In this document: one piece after another, positions 14,999-22,916 of the stretch
Position numbering within the stretch: position 1 is the stretch's first letter
How the letters are laid out: every line of letters begins with the position of its first letter
NCBI GenBank assembly: GCA_017517985.1
Contig: JAFWWX010000306.1
Coordinates: 1 to 22,916, forward strand
DNA length: 22,916 nucleotides
Origin: Clostridia bacterium
Lineage (GTDB): Bacteria; Bacillota_A; Clostridia; Oscillospirales; CAG-382
Reading direction: 5' to 3'
The notes under the pieces: generated by a model
What the model saw: the letters and a program-made list of their open reading frames with translations, nothing else
Told to the model about the DNA's origin: nothing
The model's database searches: none
Program-made: the position numbers and the translations under genes

Positions 14999-15733
14999 TT
15001 ACCTGATTCTTCTGAATACTGCAAGATATTCCGTGTTTCCGCTTCCTCCCTCTATGGGAGATGTGCAGCTTCCGATAATTTCGTAGCCGAAGTTTTTAGC
15101 AAATTCAATAATATCCGAAACTGTTTTCTGCCGTACCTTTTCGCTCTTTACAATTCCGTTCTTATTAAGATGCTCTCTGCCTGCCTCAAACTGAGGTTTT
15201 ATAAGAATCACATATATGCCCCCGACAGCAAGCACATTTTTCGCAGCCGGAATAACCAGCTTCTGAGATATAAAAGAAAGGTCGGAAACTGCAATTTCTA
15301 CCGGATCGTCATCTACAAGCGTACCCGTCATTTCCCTTGCATTTATGCCCTCAAGATTTACAACCCTCTCATCACAAGCAAGACTCTGATGCAACTGACC
15401 GTGGCCGATATCCACGGCATACACCTTCAAAGCACCCCTTTTTAAAAGGCAATCAGTAAATCCGCCGGTTGATGCTCCTATATCTATCGTTCTCTTACCT
15501 TTCACATCTATCAAGAAGTTATCAAGGGCGTATTCAAGTTTTAGTCCACCCCTGCCGACATATTCTGTTTTCTCGCTTGGGGCAACTGATATTTCATCGT
15601 TTTCCGAAACATCCAAAGATGGCTTTTTTACCGTTTTTCCATTGATATACACTCTCATATCTTCAATGGCTTTTTTCGCCTTTTCACGGCTTTCAAAATA
15701 TCCGTTTTCAAAAAGGAAACTGTCTATTCTCAT
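14999..15733 (-). CDS. tlyA: TlyA family rRNA 2'-O-methyltransferase / hemolysin-like protein
   Basis: 244 aa. An S4 RNA-binding domain occupies about 1-60 (RIDSFLFENGYFESREKAKK). The Rossmann methyltransferase domain follows, with SAM-binding DIGASTGGFTDCLL at 84-97, VSDLSFIS (Asp151), IKPQFE (Lys179, Glu183), and a closing SPIEGGSGNTEYL. Mycobacterial TlyA methylates cytidine 2'-OH groups in 16S and 23S rRNA, which sensitises ribosomes to capreomycin; older annotation as hemolysin is probably indirect. Its ATG overlaps the dxs stop as ATGA, so the two are translationally coupled, and it precedes argR by 46 bases. Confidence 0.95.
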   Translation of the reverse strand: MRIDSFLFENGYFESREKAKKAIEDMRVYINGKTVKKPSLDVSENDEISVAPSEKTEYVGRGGLKLEYALDNFLIDVKGKRTIDIGASTGGFTDCLLKRGALKVYAVDIGHGQLHQSLACDERVVNLEGINAREMTGTLVDDDPVEIAVSDLSFISQKLVIPAAKNVLAVGGIYVILIKPQFEAGREHLNKNGIVKSEKVRQKTVSDIIEFAKNFGYEIIGSCTSPIEGGSGNTEYLAVFRRIR

Positions 15734-17571
15734 TTCTTTGCTTCCTCCGCTATGTCCTTTGCAGATATACCGCAGGTTTCATAAAGCGTTTCAAGTGTTC
15801 CCTGACCGGGAATTTCCCCTTTTATTGCAAGGTGGGATATGTCTACTCCAAGTTTTTTCTCGCGATTTTCAAGTGACAGAATGTTCTGACCAAATGATCC
15901 GCTTTCAATACCTTCTTCAAGAATTATTATCTTTTTTGCTCCACCGCAGTATTTTTCGACAGTTGCATATGACTCATCAAAAGGAGTGAGCTTTTCAAAT
16001 ACTATAACAGATGCTTCCATTCCTTCACAACGCAAAATCTCAACAGCTTTAAGAGCTTCTTTGAAAATACGCCCGTATGTCAAAATAACTACTCTGTTTT
16101 CTGAATTAAAATTTAAATCTGTATATACATATTCTTCTCTTTCACAAAGACCGTCTGTATTTTCACTTCCCTTCGGGTATCTTATTGCCCATATACCCGA
16201 ATCTGCACTAACAGCTGAACAAAGAGCTTTATCAAGCGACCGGTATGTCAAAGGAGAATAAATTACACAGTTCTTAAGCGCCGCCAACATTGAAACGTCA
16301 AATATTCCGTGATGGGTACTACCATCATCAGGAGATAGTCCTGCTCTGTCAACAGCAAAAACACAATGCAAATTCTGCAAAGCTGCATCATGTATAAAAT
16401 TGTCATAGGATCTCTGTAAAAAACTGGAATATACCGCAAAAACCGGTACATACCCGCCAACCGAAAGACCGCAGGAGAATGTAACAGCGTGTCCTTCTGC
16501 AATTCCCACATCAAATGAACGTTCGGGGTATTTTTTGAAGAAACCGGAAAGTCCTGTTCCGTCTGTCATCGCTGCACTTATTGCACAAACTTTATCATTT
16601 TTCTCAGCAACGGCACACATTGACTTTCCAAATTCCGCAGAAAAACTTCCCGTTGTTTTTTCAGCTTTTTCCGGCTTTACCATATGATAGGCAGACGGAT
16701 TTTCCTCCGCCGGTGCATAACCCTTTCCTTTAACTGTTTTCATGTGAATGAAAGCGCTTCCACCATGTTTTTTAGCTTGCAAAATCAATCTTTCAACTGT
16801 TGTATAGTCGTTTCCGTCTATAGGACCAAAGTATGTGAACCCAAAGCTCTCGATAAAAGATGTTGAAAACAGCACCTTTTTTAATGCCCTTTTCATTTTT
16901 CTCATTCCGGACACTATCGGTTTTCCTATAAACGGTATATGCTCTGTAAATATCTGCACACCGTTTTTGATTTTAAAATAATTTTCCTTGCTTCTTATTC
17001 TGGAAATCATTCTTGCCATATTCCCCACATTTGGGGATATAGACATTTCGTTTTCGTTTAGAATAACTATAAGATTAAGATCATTCTCACAGTTGTTTAA
17101 TGCTTCATAAACAAGACCGCCTGAAAAAGCTCCGTCACCAATAACCGCAACTGTATAATTGTCATTGCCGGAAAGCTTATTTGCTTTAGCAATTCCTATT
17201 GCCGCTGACAGCGAAGTGCTGCTGTGACCTGTGCCAAACGAATCGTATTCGCTTTCAGACATTTTCGGGAAACCGGATATGCCGTTTTCACTGCGCAATT
17301 TCCCAAATGCTTCTCGTCTTCCGGTAAGTATCTTTGAAACATACGCCTGATGTCCGACATCAAATATTACCTTATCGGAGGGAGTATCAAATATTTTATA
17401 TATTGCAAGTGTAAGTTCAACAACACCCAGATTTGATGCAAGATGTCCTCCGGTTTTTGGGACCTGTGTAATCAGAAAATCCCTTATTTCAGCCGAAAGC
17501 TCTTTCATTTGCTTATAGTCGTACCCTTTTATATCCCCAGGGTTATGAATATTATCAAGATATTTATACAT
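15730..17571 (-). CDS. dxs: 1-deoxy-D-xylulose-5-phosphate synthase
   Basis: 613 aa, full length. Condenses pyruvate and glyceraldehyde 3-phosphate with thiamine diphosphate, the entry step of the MEP isoprenoid pathway. Visible: GGHLASNLGVVELTLAIY near 41-58, FDVGHQAYVSKILTGR, the thiamine-diphosphate motif GDGAFSGGLVYEALNN with NENEMSISPN, and in the pyrimidine domain AVDRAGLSPDDGSTHHGIFD. The start at 17571 has only a weak ribosome site (GTGGAAT). First gene after a strong promoter. Clostridial clusters often have a NAD kinase gene between tlyA and argR; none is present here. Confidence 0.98.
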   Translation of the reverse strand: MYKYLDNIHNPGDIKGYDYKQMKELSAEIRDFLITQVPKTGGHLASNLGVVELTLAIYKIFDTPSDKVIFDVGHQAYVSKILTGRREAFGKLRSENGISGFPKMSESEYDSFGTGHSSTSLSAAIGIAKANKLSGNDNYTVAVIGDGAFSGGLVYEALNNCENDLNLIVILNENEMSISPNVGNMARMISRIRSKENYFKIKNGVQIFTEHIPFIGKPIVSGMRKMKRALKKVLFSTSFIESFGFTYFGPIDGNDYTTVERLILQAKKHGGSAFIHMKTVKGKGYAPAEENPSAYHMVKPEKAEKTTGSFSAEFGKSMCAVAEKNDKVCAISAAMTDGTGLSGFFKKYPERSFDVGIAEGHAVTFSCGLSVGGYVPVFAVYSSFLQRSYDNFIHDAALQNLHCVFAVDRAGLSPDDGSTHHGIFDVSMLAALKNCVIYSPLTYRSLDKALCSAVSADSGIWAIRYPKGSENTDGLCEREEYVYTDLNFNSENRVVILTYGRIFKEALKAVEILRCEGMEASVIVFEKLTPFDESYATVEKYCGGAKKIIILEEGIESGSFGQNILSLENREKKLGVDISHLAIKGEIPGQGTLETLYETCGISAKDIAEEAKK

Positions 17572-17636
17572 TTATTCCACACCATTTTATTTTAAATATA
17601 CGCAATTACACATCAAAAGTTATAATTATTCATTCC

Positions 17637-17665
17637 ATTATAGCATACGAAATTCAAAATTACAA
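17637..17665 (-). promoter_or_regulatory. dxs: Promoter of the dxs operon (extended -10)
   Basis: On the minus strand, -35 TTGTAA (17665-17660), 17 bases, -10 TATAAT (17642-17637), with TGC just before the -10 (extended -10). It gives a leader of about 60 bases before dxs. Confidence 0.82.
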
Positions 17666-17717
17666 TAGCTAAAGAAAACTTTTATTCTGTTTTCATTATT
17701 TTATACAGTTTTTATGC

Positions 17718-17755
17718 AAAAAAGAGACAAGCCCGGATTCAGAGCTTATCTCTTT
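17718..17755 (-). terminator. Intrinsic terminator after the aldehyde dehydrogenase gene
   Basis: On the minus strand AAAGAGATAAGC (17755-17744) pairs with GCTTGTCTCTTT (17732-17721), a 12-bp stem with one G-U pair and an 11-base loop, followed by further T residues (six in a row at 17723-17718). Ends the operon coming from the right edge. Confidence 0.92.
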
Positions 17756-17773
17756 CAATTATATTATTTCATA

Positions 17774-19156
17774 CTACCTTAGGAAAATATAAAGAAGTTT
17801 TTCATAGAGCTTACTTTTAAACGGCTGATAGCGCATAGGCAAATCCATCCAGGTCTTTTTGTCAACAATGGATTTTGTGTGTGAGAAAGCATTGAAACCA
17901 TCTCTTCCGTGATAACTTCCCATACCGCTCTCGCCTACTCCCCCAAAGCCCATTTCACTCGTGGCAAGATGAATGACCACATCATTCACACAACCTCCAC
18001 CGTAGGAAAGCTCTGTTGTAACACGCTTTATATGTTTTCTGTCACTTGAGAAAATATAAAGTGCTAGCGGTTTGTCCTTATCTTTAAGGTCGTCAACTAC
18101 TTTATCAAAGGTGTCAAATGTCAGTATCGGCATAATCGGGCCAAAAATTTCTTCTCCCATAACCGCATCAGATTCTGTTACATTGTCCATAACAGTAGGT
18201 GCTATCTGACAGGTTTCTGCACTTGTTTCGCCGCCGATTACAACCTTGTTTTTGTCAATAAGACCACAAAGACGATGAAAATGCTTTTCGTTAATTATCT
18301 TTCCGTAGTCTCTGTTGTCAAGTGGATTTTCACCATACTGTTTTTTGACCTGCTTTATAACCTCGGAAACAAATTCGTCTTTTACGGATTCTTCACACAG
18401 GATATAGTCAGGCGCAACACAGGTCTGACCGCAATTCAGGAATTTACCGAAAACTATACGTTTTGCCGCAAGTTTTATATTTGCACTTGCATCAACGATA
18501 CACGGACTCTTTCCCCCCAGCTCAAGCACAACGGGTGTCAGATGCTCTGCTGTGTGGCGAAGTACCTCTTTTCCTACATTCTGACTTCCCGTAAAGAACA
18601 CAAAATCAAACTTCCCATCAAGAAGTGCAGTATTTTCAGCCCTTCCACCGGTTACGACAGCTACATATTCTTCGGAAAAACATTCGATTATAATCTTCTT
18701 TATAATATCACTTGTTGCCGATGAATATGCACTGGGTTTAACTATTGCTGTATTGCCTGCAGCAATTGCATTGGCAAGAGGGTCAATTGTCAAGAGAAAC
18801 GGATAATTCCAGGGACTCATAATAAGTGTATTTCCGTAAGGAATCGGCTGTTTGTAGCTGTGAGATGCAAACTGGGCAAGAGGTGTATAAACGGTCTTTC
18901 TTTTCGCAAATTTCTTTGTATGACGGATCATATAAGAAATTTCCGAAAGAACAAGTCCACTTTCACACATAAATCCCTCATAGTGGCTTTTTCCAAGGTC
19001 AGACTTTAGCGCATCATTGACTTCCATTTCATATTTCTTTACGGTACTATACAGCTTTTTAAGCTGTTCTATACGGAATTTTACCGAAATTGTTTTCCCG
19101 GATTTGTAAAAAGCTCTTTGCTTATCAATTAGGTTCTGTATTTCCAGACTTGTCAT
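17774..19156 (-). CDS. NAD(P)-dependent aldehyde dehydrogenase (ALDH3-like)
   Basis: 460 aa, typical of the shorter class 3/YwdH-type aldehyde dehydrogenases, which oxidise aliphatic or aromatic aldehydes to acids. Catalytic residues by position: Asn117 in SPWNYPF, Lys140 in VKPSAYS, Glu212 in LELGGKSP and nucleophile Cys246 in NCGQTCVAPDY. FGPIMPIL and the C-terminal KSKLYEKLLYIFLR, hydrophobic at its end, also fit the ALDH3 group, some of which attach to membranes. ATG with GGAG 9 bases upstream. The start overlaps a preceding in-frame stop as TAATG. Last gene of the operon with the aconitase X genes. Substrate not deducible. Confidence 0.94.
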   Translation of the reverse strand: MTSLEIQNLIDKQRAFYKSGKTISVKFRIEQLKKLYSTVKKYEMEVNDALKSDLGKSHYEGFMCESGLVLSEISYMIRHTKKFAKRKTVYTPLAQFASHSYKQPIPYGNTLIMSPWNYPFLLTIDPLANAIAAGNTAIVKPSAYSSATSDIIKKIIIECFSEEYVAVVTGGRAENTALLDGKFDFVFFTGSQNVGKEVLRHTAEHLTPVVLELGGKSPCIVDASANIKLAAKRIVFGKFLNCGQTCVAPDYILCEESVKDEFVSEVIKQVKKQYGENPLDNRDYGKIINEKHFHRLCGLIDKNKVVIGGETSAETCQIAPTVMDNVTESDAVMGEEIFGPIMPILTFDTFDKVVDDLKDKDKPLALYIFSSDRKHIKRVTTELSYGGGCVNDVVIHLATSEMGFGGVGESGMGSYHGRDGFNAFSHTKSIVDKKTWMDLPMRYQPFKSKLYEKLLYIFLR

Positions 19157-19275
19157 TACTCGTTACTCCAATCTGCGATTTCATAATACAACTTTTTAAT
19201 TTCCTTTGTAACTGCCCCTGCGACAGCCACATACGGCAGTATAGTTTTTTCATAAAAAACATAGACTTGCACAGT
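19154..19275 (-). pseudogene. Possible gene remnant or short coding frame before the aldehyde dehydrogenase
   Basis: The minus-strand gap between the broken hydrolase and the aldehyde dehydrogenase holds an open frame of about 40 codons whose product looks protein-like: ...YEKTILPYVAVAGAVTKE followed by IKKLYYEIADWSNE. It ends in TAA overlapping the next ATG (TAATG), as a coupled gene end would. No ribosome site or ATG starts it. It could be the 3' end of a deleted gene. Chance is not excluded. Confidence 0.3.
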
Positions 19276-19276
19276 T

Positions 19277-20024
19277 TTATTTCAGATATGAAAAATCAAA
19301 TTCAAATACGGCTTTGGGATTATCAAATTCTTCGTTGCTTACCCATGTTACAGTTTTGTCGGTGAGATTGTAAAGTGCAGACCAAACGGTAATGGTGTTT
19401 TTGTCGGATTTACCGTTCATATTATCCCATTTTCTTCTGCCGACAAGCTCAAGAACTTCAAGTCCCTTTTCCTTATTCATAACACCTTCTGCATTATTTC
19501 CGTCAGAATTTATACTGCTTTCAATCGCTATATAACGGTCATAACCTTTCATATTTTCCTGATTTTCATAATAATCGGGAGTTACGATATAGTTTGTGAT
19601 ATACTGGAACTTGTTTGTCGCTTCTTTTTCGCCAAGAATAGCATCATTGTCGATATAATAAATCTTAAGTACACGTTTTGTTCCGTCTGTATCGGTATCG
19701 TCTGTTGCATTCACCCATTCAAGAATTGCAGATTTACCTGTGCTGTCAGCAATCATATAGTGGAAAGATGTATTGGCACTGTCGTGAAGGTCGTATTTTT
19801 TCACTAGTTCAACCGCTTCATCAACGCTACCTGCATAATCTAGAATCATACGAAGCATTGTAGTTGATGTAAGGTCGGGCTTATCGGTTGTCTGATTTGT
19901 TGCAACAACTTCATCCTTTTTTCCCTGGTAGGACATATAAATACCGCAAGCAACACCTGCTATAATCACAAGTGAAAGCAAAACTATTCCTGCTGTAAGT
20001 AAAATTTTCTTTACTCTTTTTCAT
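19277..20024 (-). pseudogene. Linear amide C-N hydrolase (choloylglycine hydrolase-like), frameshifted and missing its catalytic half
   Basis: The ATG at 20022-20024 has AGAGGT 8 bases upstream, but reads out of frame with the rest. Skipping one A in the five-A run at 20021-20017 restores MKRVKKILLTAGIVLLSLVI, a membrane anchor/signal, which continues in frame to the end. After the anchor (SYQGKK) the protein goes directly to NQTTDKPDLTSTTMLRMILD, then DLHDSANTSFHYMIADSTGK and a normal family C-terminus (VWSALYNLTDKTVTWVSNEEF). Full-length relatives have roughly 100-150 residues between these points, including the N-terminal-nucleophile Cys segment of the catalytic core. Both lesions suggest an inactive gene. 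In the intact family the enzyme cleaves linear amides or bile-salt-like substrates. Confidence 0.8.
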
Positions 20025-20025
20025 A

Positions 20026-20469
20026 TTATCGTACCTCTACTATTCCGTCTTTCTTTACGGTGATTTCCATACCGTCTTTTACATATTCCAGAAATTCATC
20101 ACCAAGACAATCAATTACCGGCATTGTAACTCCGTCAACCCACACATCTGCAAGCACTGCCCCTGCAGTAGCAAGTGAATCTATGTGATTTGCAAACAGC
20201 ATGCACGCAGGATTTTTACCAAGAGAACATGCACAGTAAAGCACAAGTCCGCCGGTGGTTGAGCCTATTGTCTGAGGAAGGCACAGAGCTTTTCCAATCA
20301 TTGGTTTTCCGTGAATTTCCTCGTTATTCTGGTCACCACATTTTACTTTTTTGTCACCAAACTGCAGTGCCATCTGAAAAGATGCAAGCGTATTAAAGCC
20401 CTGTGTGGTTACAAGCGCTTCTGCGGTAACTTCACCTGGTGTTATAACTCTTCCCTGAAACTTTTTCAT
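20026..20469 (-). CDS. Aconitase X swivel-domain subunit (DUF126)
   Basis: 147 aa, the separate small subunit of a two-subunit aconitase X (AcnX) dehydratase. It opens with FQGRVITPGEVTAEALVT, typical of the swivel domain, and has GKALCLPQTIGSTTGG, in which Ser70 is the likely catalytic serine that completes the active site of the large subunit. The TTGG variant differs from the more common GSxSG wording. Its ATG overlaps the large-subunit stop as ATGA, and GGAGG lies about 9 bases upstream, so the two subunits are made together. AcnX enzymes dehydrate cis-3-hydroxy-L-proline (bacteria) or phosphomevalonate (archaea); the substrate here is undetermined. Confidence 0.92.
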   Translation of the reverse strand: MKKFQGRVITPGEVTAEALVTTQGFNTLASFQMALQFGDKKVKCGDQNNEEIHGKPMIGKALCLPQTIGSTTGGLVLYCACSLGKNPACMLFANHIDSLATAGAVLADVWVDGVTMPVIDCLGDEFLEYVKDGMEITVKKDGIVEVR

Positions 20470-21743
20470 CTCTTTTCGCCTCCTGTTATAATCTTCAGAA
20501 TTTCCTCGTCTCTGTAATATCTTGCACTTGTATATGTACGAAGTTTATTGGATGAAGTAATAACCGGCATCTTTTTGCACAGAGGGTTATTCATATACAT
20601 AAGAGGACAGATATAAGAAAGCACAACACCCATTTTTGATAGCTTTGATGCATACTCTGTCTTCTCAAAGGCTTCTATAACCTTTGGTGCAGCTGTCAAA
20701 ACTGTGGGAACGACAACCTTTTTCCTGCCTTTTTCTGAAAGTACCCTTTCAATTTCAACTGTCCACCATTTAAGCTGTTCCAATGAAAGATGAGGGCATC
20801 CGACAAAGCAAAGCGAAGGTTCTGCATTCTCATTTTTCCAGATAACCGGATAATTCTTCTGTACTCTCTCAAGCTCGGCATCGTCAATTACATATTCCTT
20901 TGCTCCGTCAACAACAAGCTTTTCACCAAGCTCTACAGCTTCAGGTGTAAGATTTTCTATATGGTAAAGTCCAACAGCACCATTTGAGGCTGTTGCAGCT
21001 CCAAAATCTTTAAGATATGATGTTGCAAAATCATCTAATTCAGTTCCTATCCATTTATCAAGTCCTACGATATAAGGAACATCTTCCATAACCTTCATAC
21101 CTATAGCAGAGCCGAGAAGCTGTGCTTCAGGCTTCTTTGTTGTCTGCACCTTGACTACCCAAGTAGCCTTTCTTCCCTCGTCTGTCAAAAGTCCGAAGTA
21201 CGGAACATATCCAACAATTGAACCCATAATATCTATAATACCGGAGTTTCTGTTGCATCTTGCTCCAAGTACAGAATTTGCATATACCACAGCACTTGAT
21301 TCTGCCCAGGAAAGAATTTCTCCCTTTTGGGGTTTATTACCTACCTCGTCCATATAACAGGTACAGGTAAACGCATCTTTATCCATAAGTCCAAGAGTAT
21401 CAAGCTGTTTTTCGTAAAAATCCTGCTTTGTATACATAAACTTATTAAAAACCAAATTCTGCAAAAAGCTTGCCGGAACATTTTTGTCAAGCGGACGAGG
21501 GTCTACGGAAAATTTCTGCTCCGAGCAAACACCTGCATCAAGAAGTTTTTGCATAAGGTCATACACTGGTGCCATAACCTTAAGTCCGAAAGATGTTACA
21601 AGATGATTATATTTAGATGTAACAGGCACAAGCTTTTCTGCTTCAAAGGCATCGCCGTACATCACTAACGTTTTCATTACTTTAGCAAGTACCTCACCCT
21701 TTTCGCCATCAAGGATTGCTTGCTGTTCTTTTGTAAGTATCAT
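20466..21743 (-). CDS. Aconitase X catalytic (large) subunit (DUF521)
   Basis: 425 aa. It contains the iron-sulfur aconitase-like catalytic domain. Candidate cluster ligands are Cys127/Cys129 (FTCTCYMDEVGNKP), Cys316 (FVGCPHLS) and Cys379 (SYICPLMYMNNP). The conserved ESSAVVYANSVLGARCNRNSG segment (148-168) and the C-terminal SSNKLRTYTSARYY substrate-binding motif are present. AAGGAG lies before the ATG; 21 bases separate it from the flavoprotein gene upstream. The organism has dxs, i.e. the MEP route, so the phosphomevalonate role is unlikely, and a hydroxy-acid or hydroxyproline-type substrate is a better guess. No frameshift. Confidence 0.93.
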   Translation of the reverse strand: MILTKEQQAILDGEKGEVLAKVMKTLVMYGDAFEAEKLVPVTSKYNHLVTSFGLKVMAPVYDLMQKLLDAGVCSEQKFSVDPRPLDKNVPASFLQNLVFNKFMYTKQDFYEKQLDTLGLMDKDAFTCTCYMDEVGNKPQKGEILSWAESSAVVYANSVLGARCNRNSGIIDIMGSIVGYVPYFGLLTDEGRKATWVVKVQTTKKPEAQLLGSAIGMKVMEDVPYIVGLDKWIGTELDDFATSYLKDFGAATASNGAVGLYHIENLTPEAVELGEKLVVDGAKEYVIDDAELERVQKNYPVIWKNENAEPSLCFVGCPHLSLEQLKWWTVEIERVLSEKGRKKVVVPTVLTAAPKVIEAFEKTEYASKLSKMGVVLSYICPLMYMNNPLCKKMPVITSSNKLRTYTSARYYRDEEILKIITGGEKR

Positions 21744-21764
21744 ATCTTTTCTCCTTTTAGATTC

Positions 21765-22916
21765 TCATATCTTCATACATACATCCCACGCACCCCAGAT
21801 AACTGTTCTAAGGTTACCTACCTTTGATGCGTCGCCTATAATATGAATGTGACTTCCCTTTTTAACAATGGGAGCCGGATTATATCCAATTGAAAGTATT
21901 ACCGAATCAGCTTTGATATTCTTTATATTTCCGTCTTTATCTTTTACAACAACGCCATCAGAGGTGATTTCACAAAGCGATGTTTCAAGCATTACCGGAA
22001 CTTTATTTGTCTTAAAGAAATCACGCAGATAGCTTGTATTAGCAAGACATATCCCCTTTGTTGTAATAAGGTCATCCTGCATTTCGACAATTGTCGGCTT
22101 TTTACCACCAAGGTAAAGCTCATATGCAATTTCACAGCCTGTAAGTCCCCCACCGACAACAACAACATTTTCTCCTACAGGTTTATTACCAAGAAGATAG
22201 TCAACTGCCTCTATCGCCATTTCAGCACCCTTTACCGGAATTTTTTTAGCTACAGCACCGGTAGCTATAATTATTTCATCTGCATCAAGTGCTTTTATAT
22301 CGGTAATTTCCGTATTCATCTTAACATCAATCGGATACTTTGAAAGCTCTCTTATATACCAGGAGATAAGAGCTCTGTCCTTTTCCTTGAAAGACGGTGC
22401 AGATGCTGCAATAAATACTCCTCCAAGCTTATCGCTCTTTTCGTAAAGTGTTACGCTGTGCCCCCTTTTTGCAAGCAAAATCGCAGCTTCCATACCGCCT
22501 ATACCGCCACCTATTACTGCAACTTTTTTTGACTTCTTTGCAAGCTCAACATAATACTTCTTTGATTGCATAGTTTCAGGATTAATTGCACAGCGTGCAA
22601 GTCCCATTGTATCTGTCAAATCCTGGGTGTTTGCGTGACCCTTTGAGGAGGAGAAGTTAAAGCATCCGCTATGACAACAGATACACGGCTTTATGTCGCA
22701 TATTCTGTCCTCAATAACCTTTGTAACCCATTCCGGGTCCGCAAGGAACTGTCGTGCAACACCAACAGCATCAATTTTTCCCTCTGCTACAGCATCTGCA
22801 CCAACCTGCATGTCCATTCTGCCTGCACAAACAACCGGTATATCCACAAATTTTTTGATATGTGCAACATCCTCAAGGTTACAGTTTTCCGGCATATACA
22901 TCGGCGGATGTGCCCA
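21765..22916 (-). CDS. 2-enoate reductase/2,4-dienoyl-CoA reductase-type flavoprotein, C-terminal part
   Basis: The last 383 residues are in the window; the frame is open to the right edge (WAHPPMYMPEN...), so about the first half of the FMN barrel lies outside. Visible: the barrel end VVCAGRMD and GVARQFLADPEW; a 4Fe-4S motif Cys-x2-Cys-x3-Cys (KPCICCHSGC) with a later Cys in ARCAINP; an FAD-binding VIGGGIGGMEAAILLAKRG; and a second dinucleotide fold VVVVGGGLTGCEIAYEL. This is the Old Yellow Enzyme-type architecture of clostridial 2-enoate reductases and FadH. The gap to the fourth Cys is longer than the usual dozen or so residues. It would reduce an activated C=C bond with NAD(P)H. First visible gene of the AcnX operon. 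Confidence 0.93.
   Translation of the reverse strand, partial: WAHPPMYMPENCNLEDVAHIKKFVDIPVVCAGRMDMQVGADAVAEGKIDAVGVARQFLADPEWVTKVIEDRICDIKPCICCHSGCFNFSSSKGHANTQDLTDTMGLARCAINPETMQSKKYYVELAKKSKKVAVIGGGIGGMEAAILLAKRGHSVTLYEKSDKLGGVFIAASAPSFKEKDRALISWYIRELSKYPIDVKMNTEITDIKALDADEIIIATGAVAKKIPVKGAEMAIEAVDYLLGNKPVGENVVVVGGGLTGCEIAYELYLGGKKPTIVEMQDDLITTKGICLANTSYLRDFFKTNKVPVMLETSLCEITSDGVVVKDKDGNIKNIKADSVILSIGYNPAPIVKKGSHIHIIGDASKVGNLRTVIWGAWDVCMKI

Noticed and set aside
20026..21743. AcnX pair as phosphomevalonate dehydratase of a modified mevalonate pathway
   Set aside because: dxs in this window shows the MEP pathway and no mevalonate gene is present; kept only as an alternative.

Overview
The window reads as a chromosomal segment of a moderately AT-rich, Gram-positive anaerobe of the class Clostridia, probably an Oscillospirales/Ruminococcaceae-type gut bacterium. 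This is inferred from the gene set and order (dxs-tlyA-argR-recN, M24 peptidase next to efp, a CD1247-type small protein), strong AGGAGG-type ribosome binding sites, a SAM-I riboswitch and short intergenic distances. Every kilobase is dense with housekeeping genes. No rRNA, tRNA, insertion sequence, phage gene or CRISPR array was seen. Genus cannot be fixed from sequence reading alone.

Left part (1-2961): metK runs off the left edge on the minus strand. The only gene-free stretch over 300 bases, 687-1026, holds its SAM-I riboswitch with terminator and two back-to-back sigma-A promoters. The rightward promoter drives a three-gene unit: YfbR-like 5'-deoxynucleotidase, HAD phosphatase, YigZ/IMPACT protein. 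This unit ends at a bidirectional terminator shared with a leftward parallel beta-helix protein.

2967-7491: two leftward genes (a beta-helix protein with no signal peptide and a small membrane protein) are divergent from a rightward ACT-domain/PFL-family pair (UPF0237/UPF0210) and a small two-helix membrane protein. A second bidirectional terminator closes this group.

7504-17665 is leftward. A strong promoter upstream of dxs leads dxs, tlyA, argR, recN, a small membrane protein, an endonuclease IV-like gene and an M24 aminopeptidase. A second promoter starts efp and a CD1247-like protein with an Asp-Cys tail. Acetate kinase follows, then a barnase-type ribonuclease with an export signal, separated from ackA by an intrinsic terminator. 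This block joins isoprenoid precursor synthesis (MEP route), rRNA/tRNA methylation, arginine regulation, DNA repair, translation of polyproline sequences and acetate fermentation.

17718-22916 is a leftward catabolic-looking operon entering from the right edge: a 2-enoate reductase/2,4-dienoyl-CoA reductase-type flavoprotein (partial), both subunits of an aconitase X-type dehydratase, a broken linear-amide hydrolase (frameshifted and lacking its catalytic half), and an aldehyde dehydrogenase, ending at a good intrinsic terminator. The most interesting items are this dehydratase/enoate-reductase/aldehyde dehydrogenase set, the barnase homologue with no barstar beside it, the Asp-Cys tail, and the decayed hydrolase.
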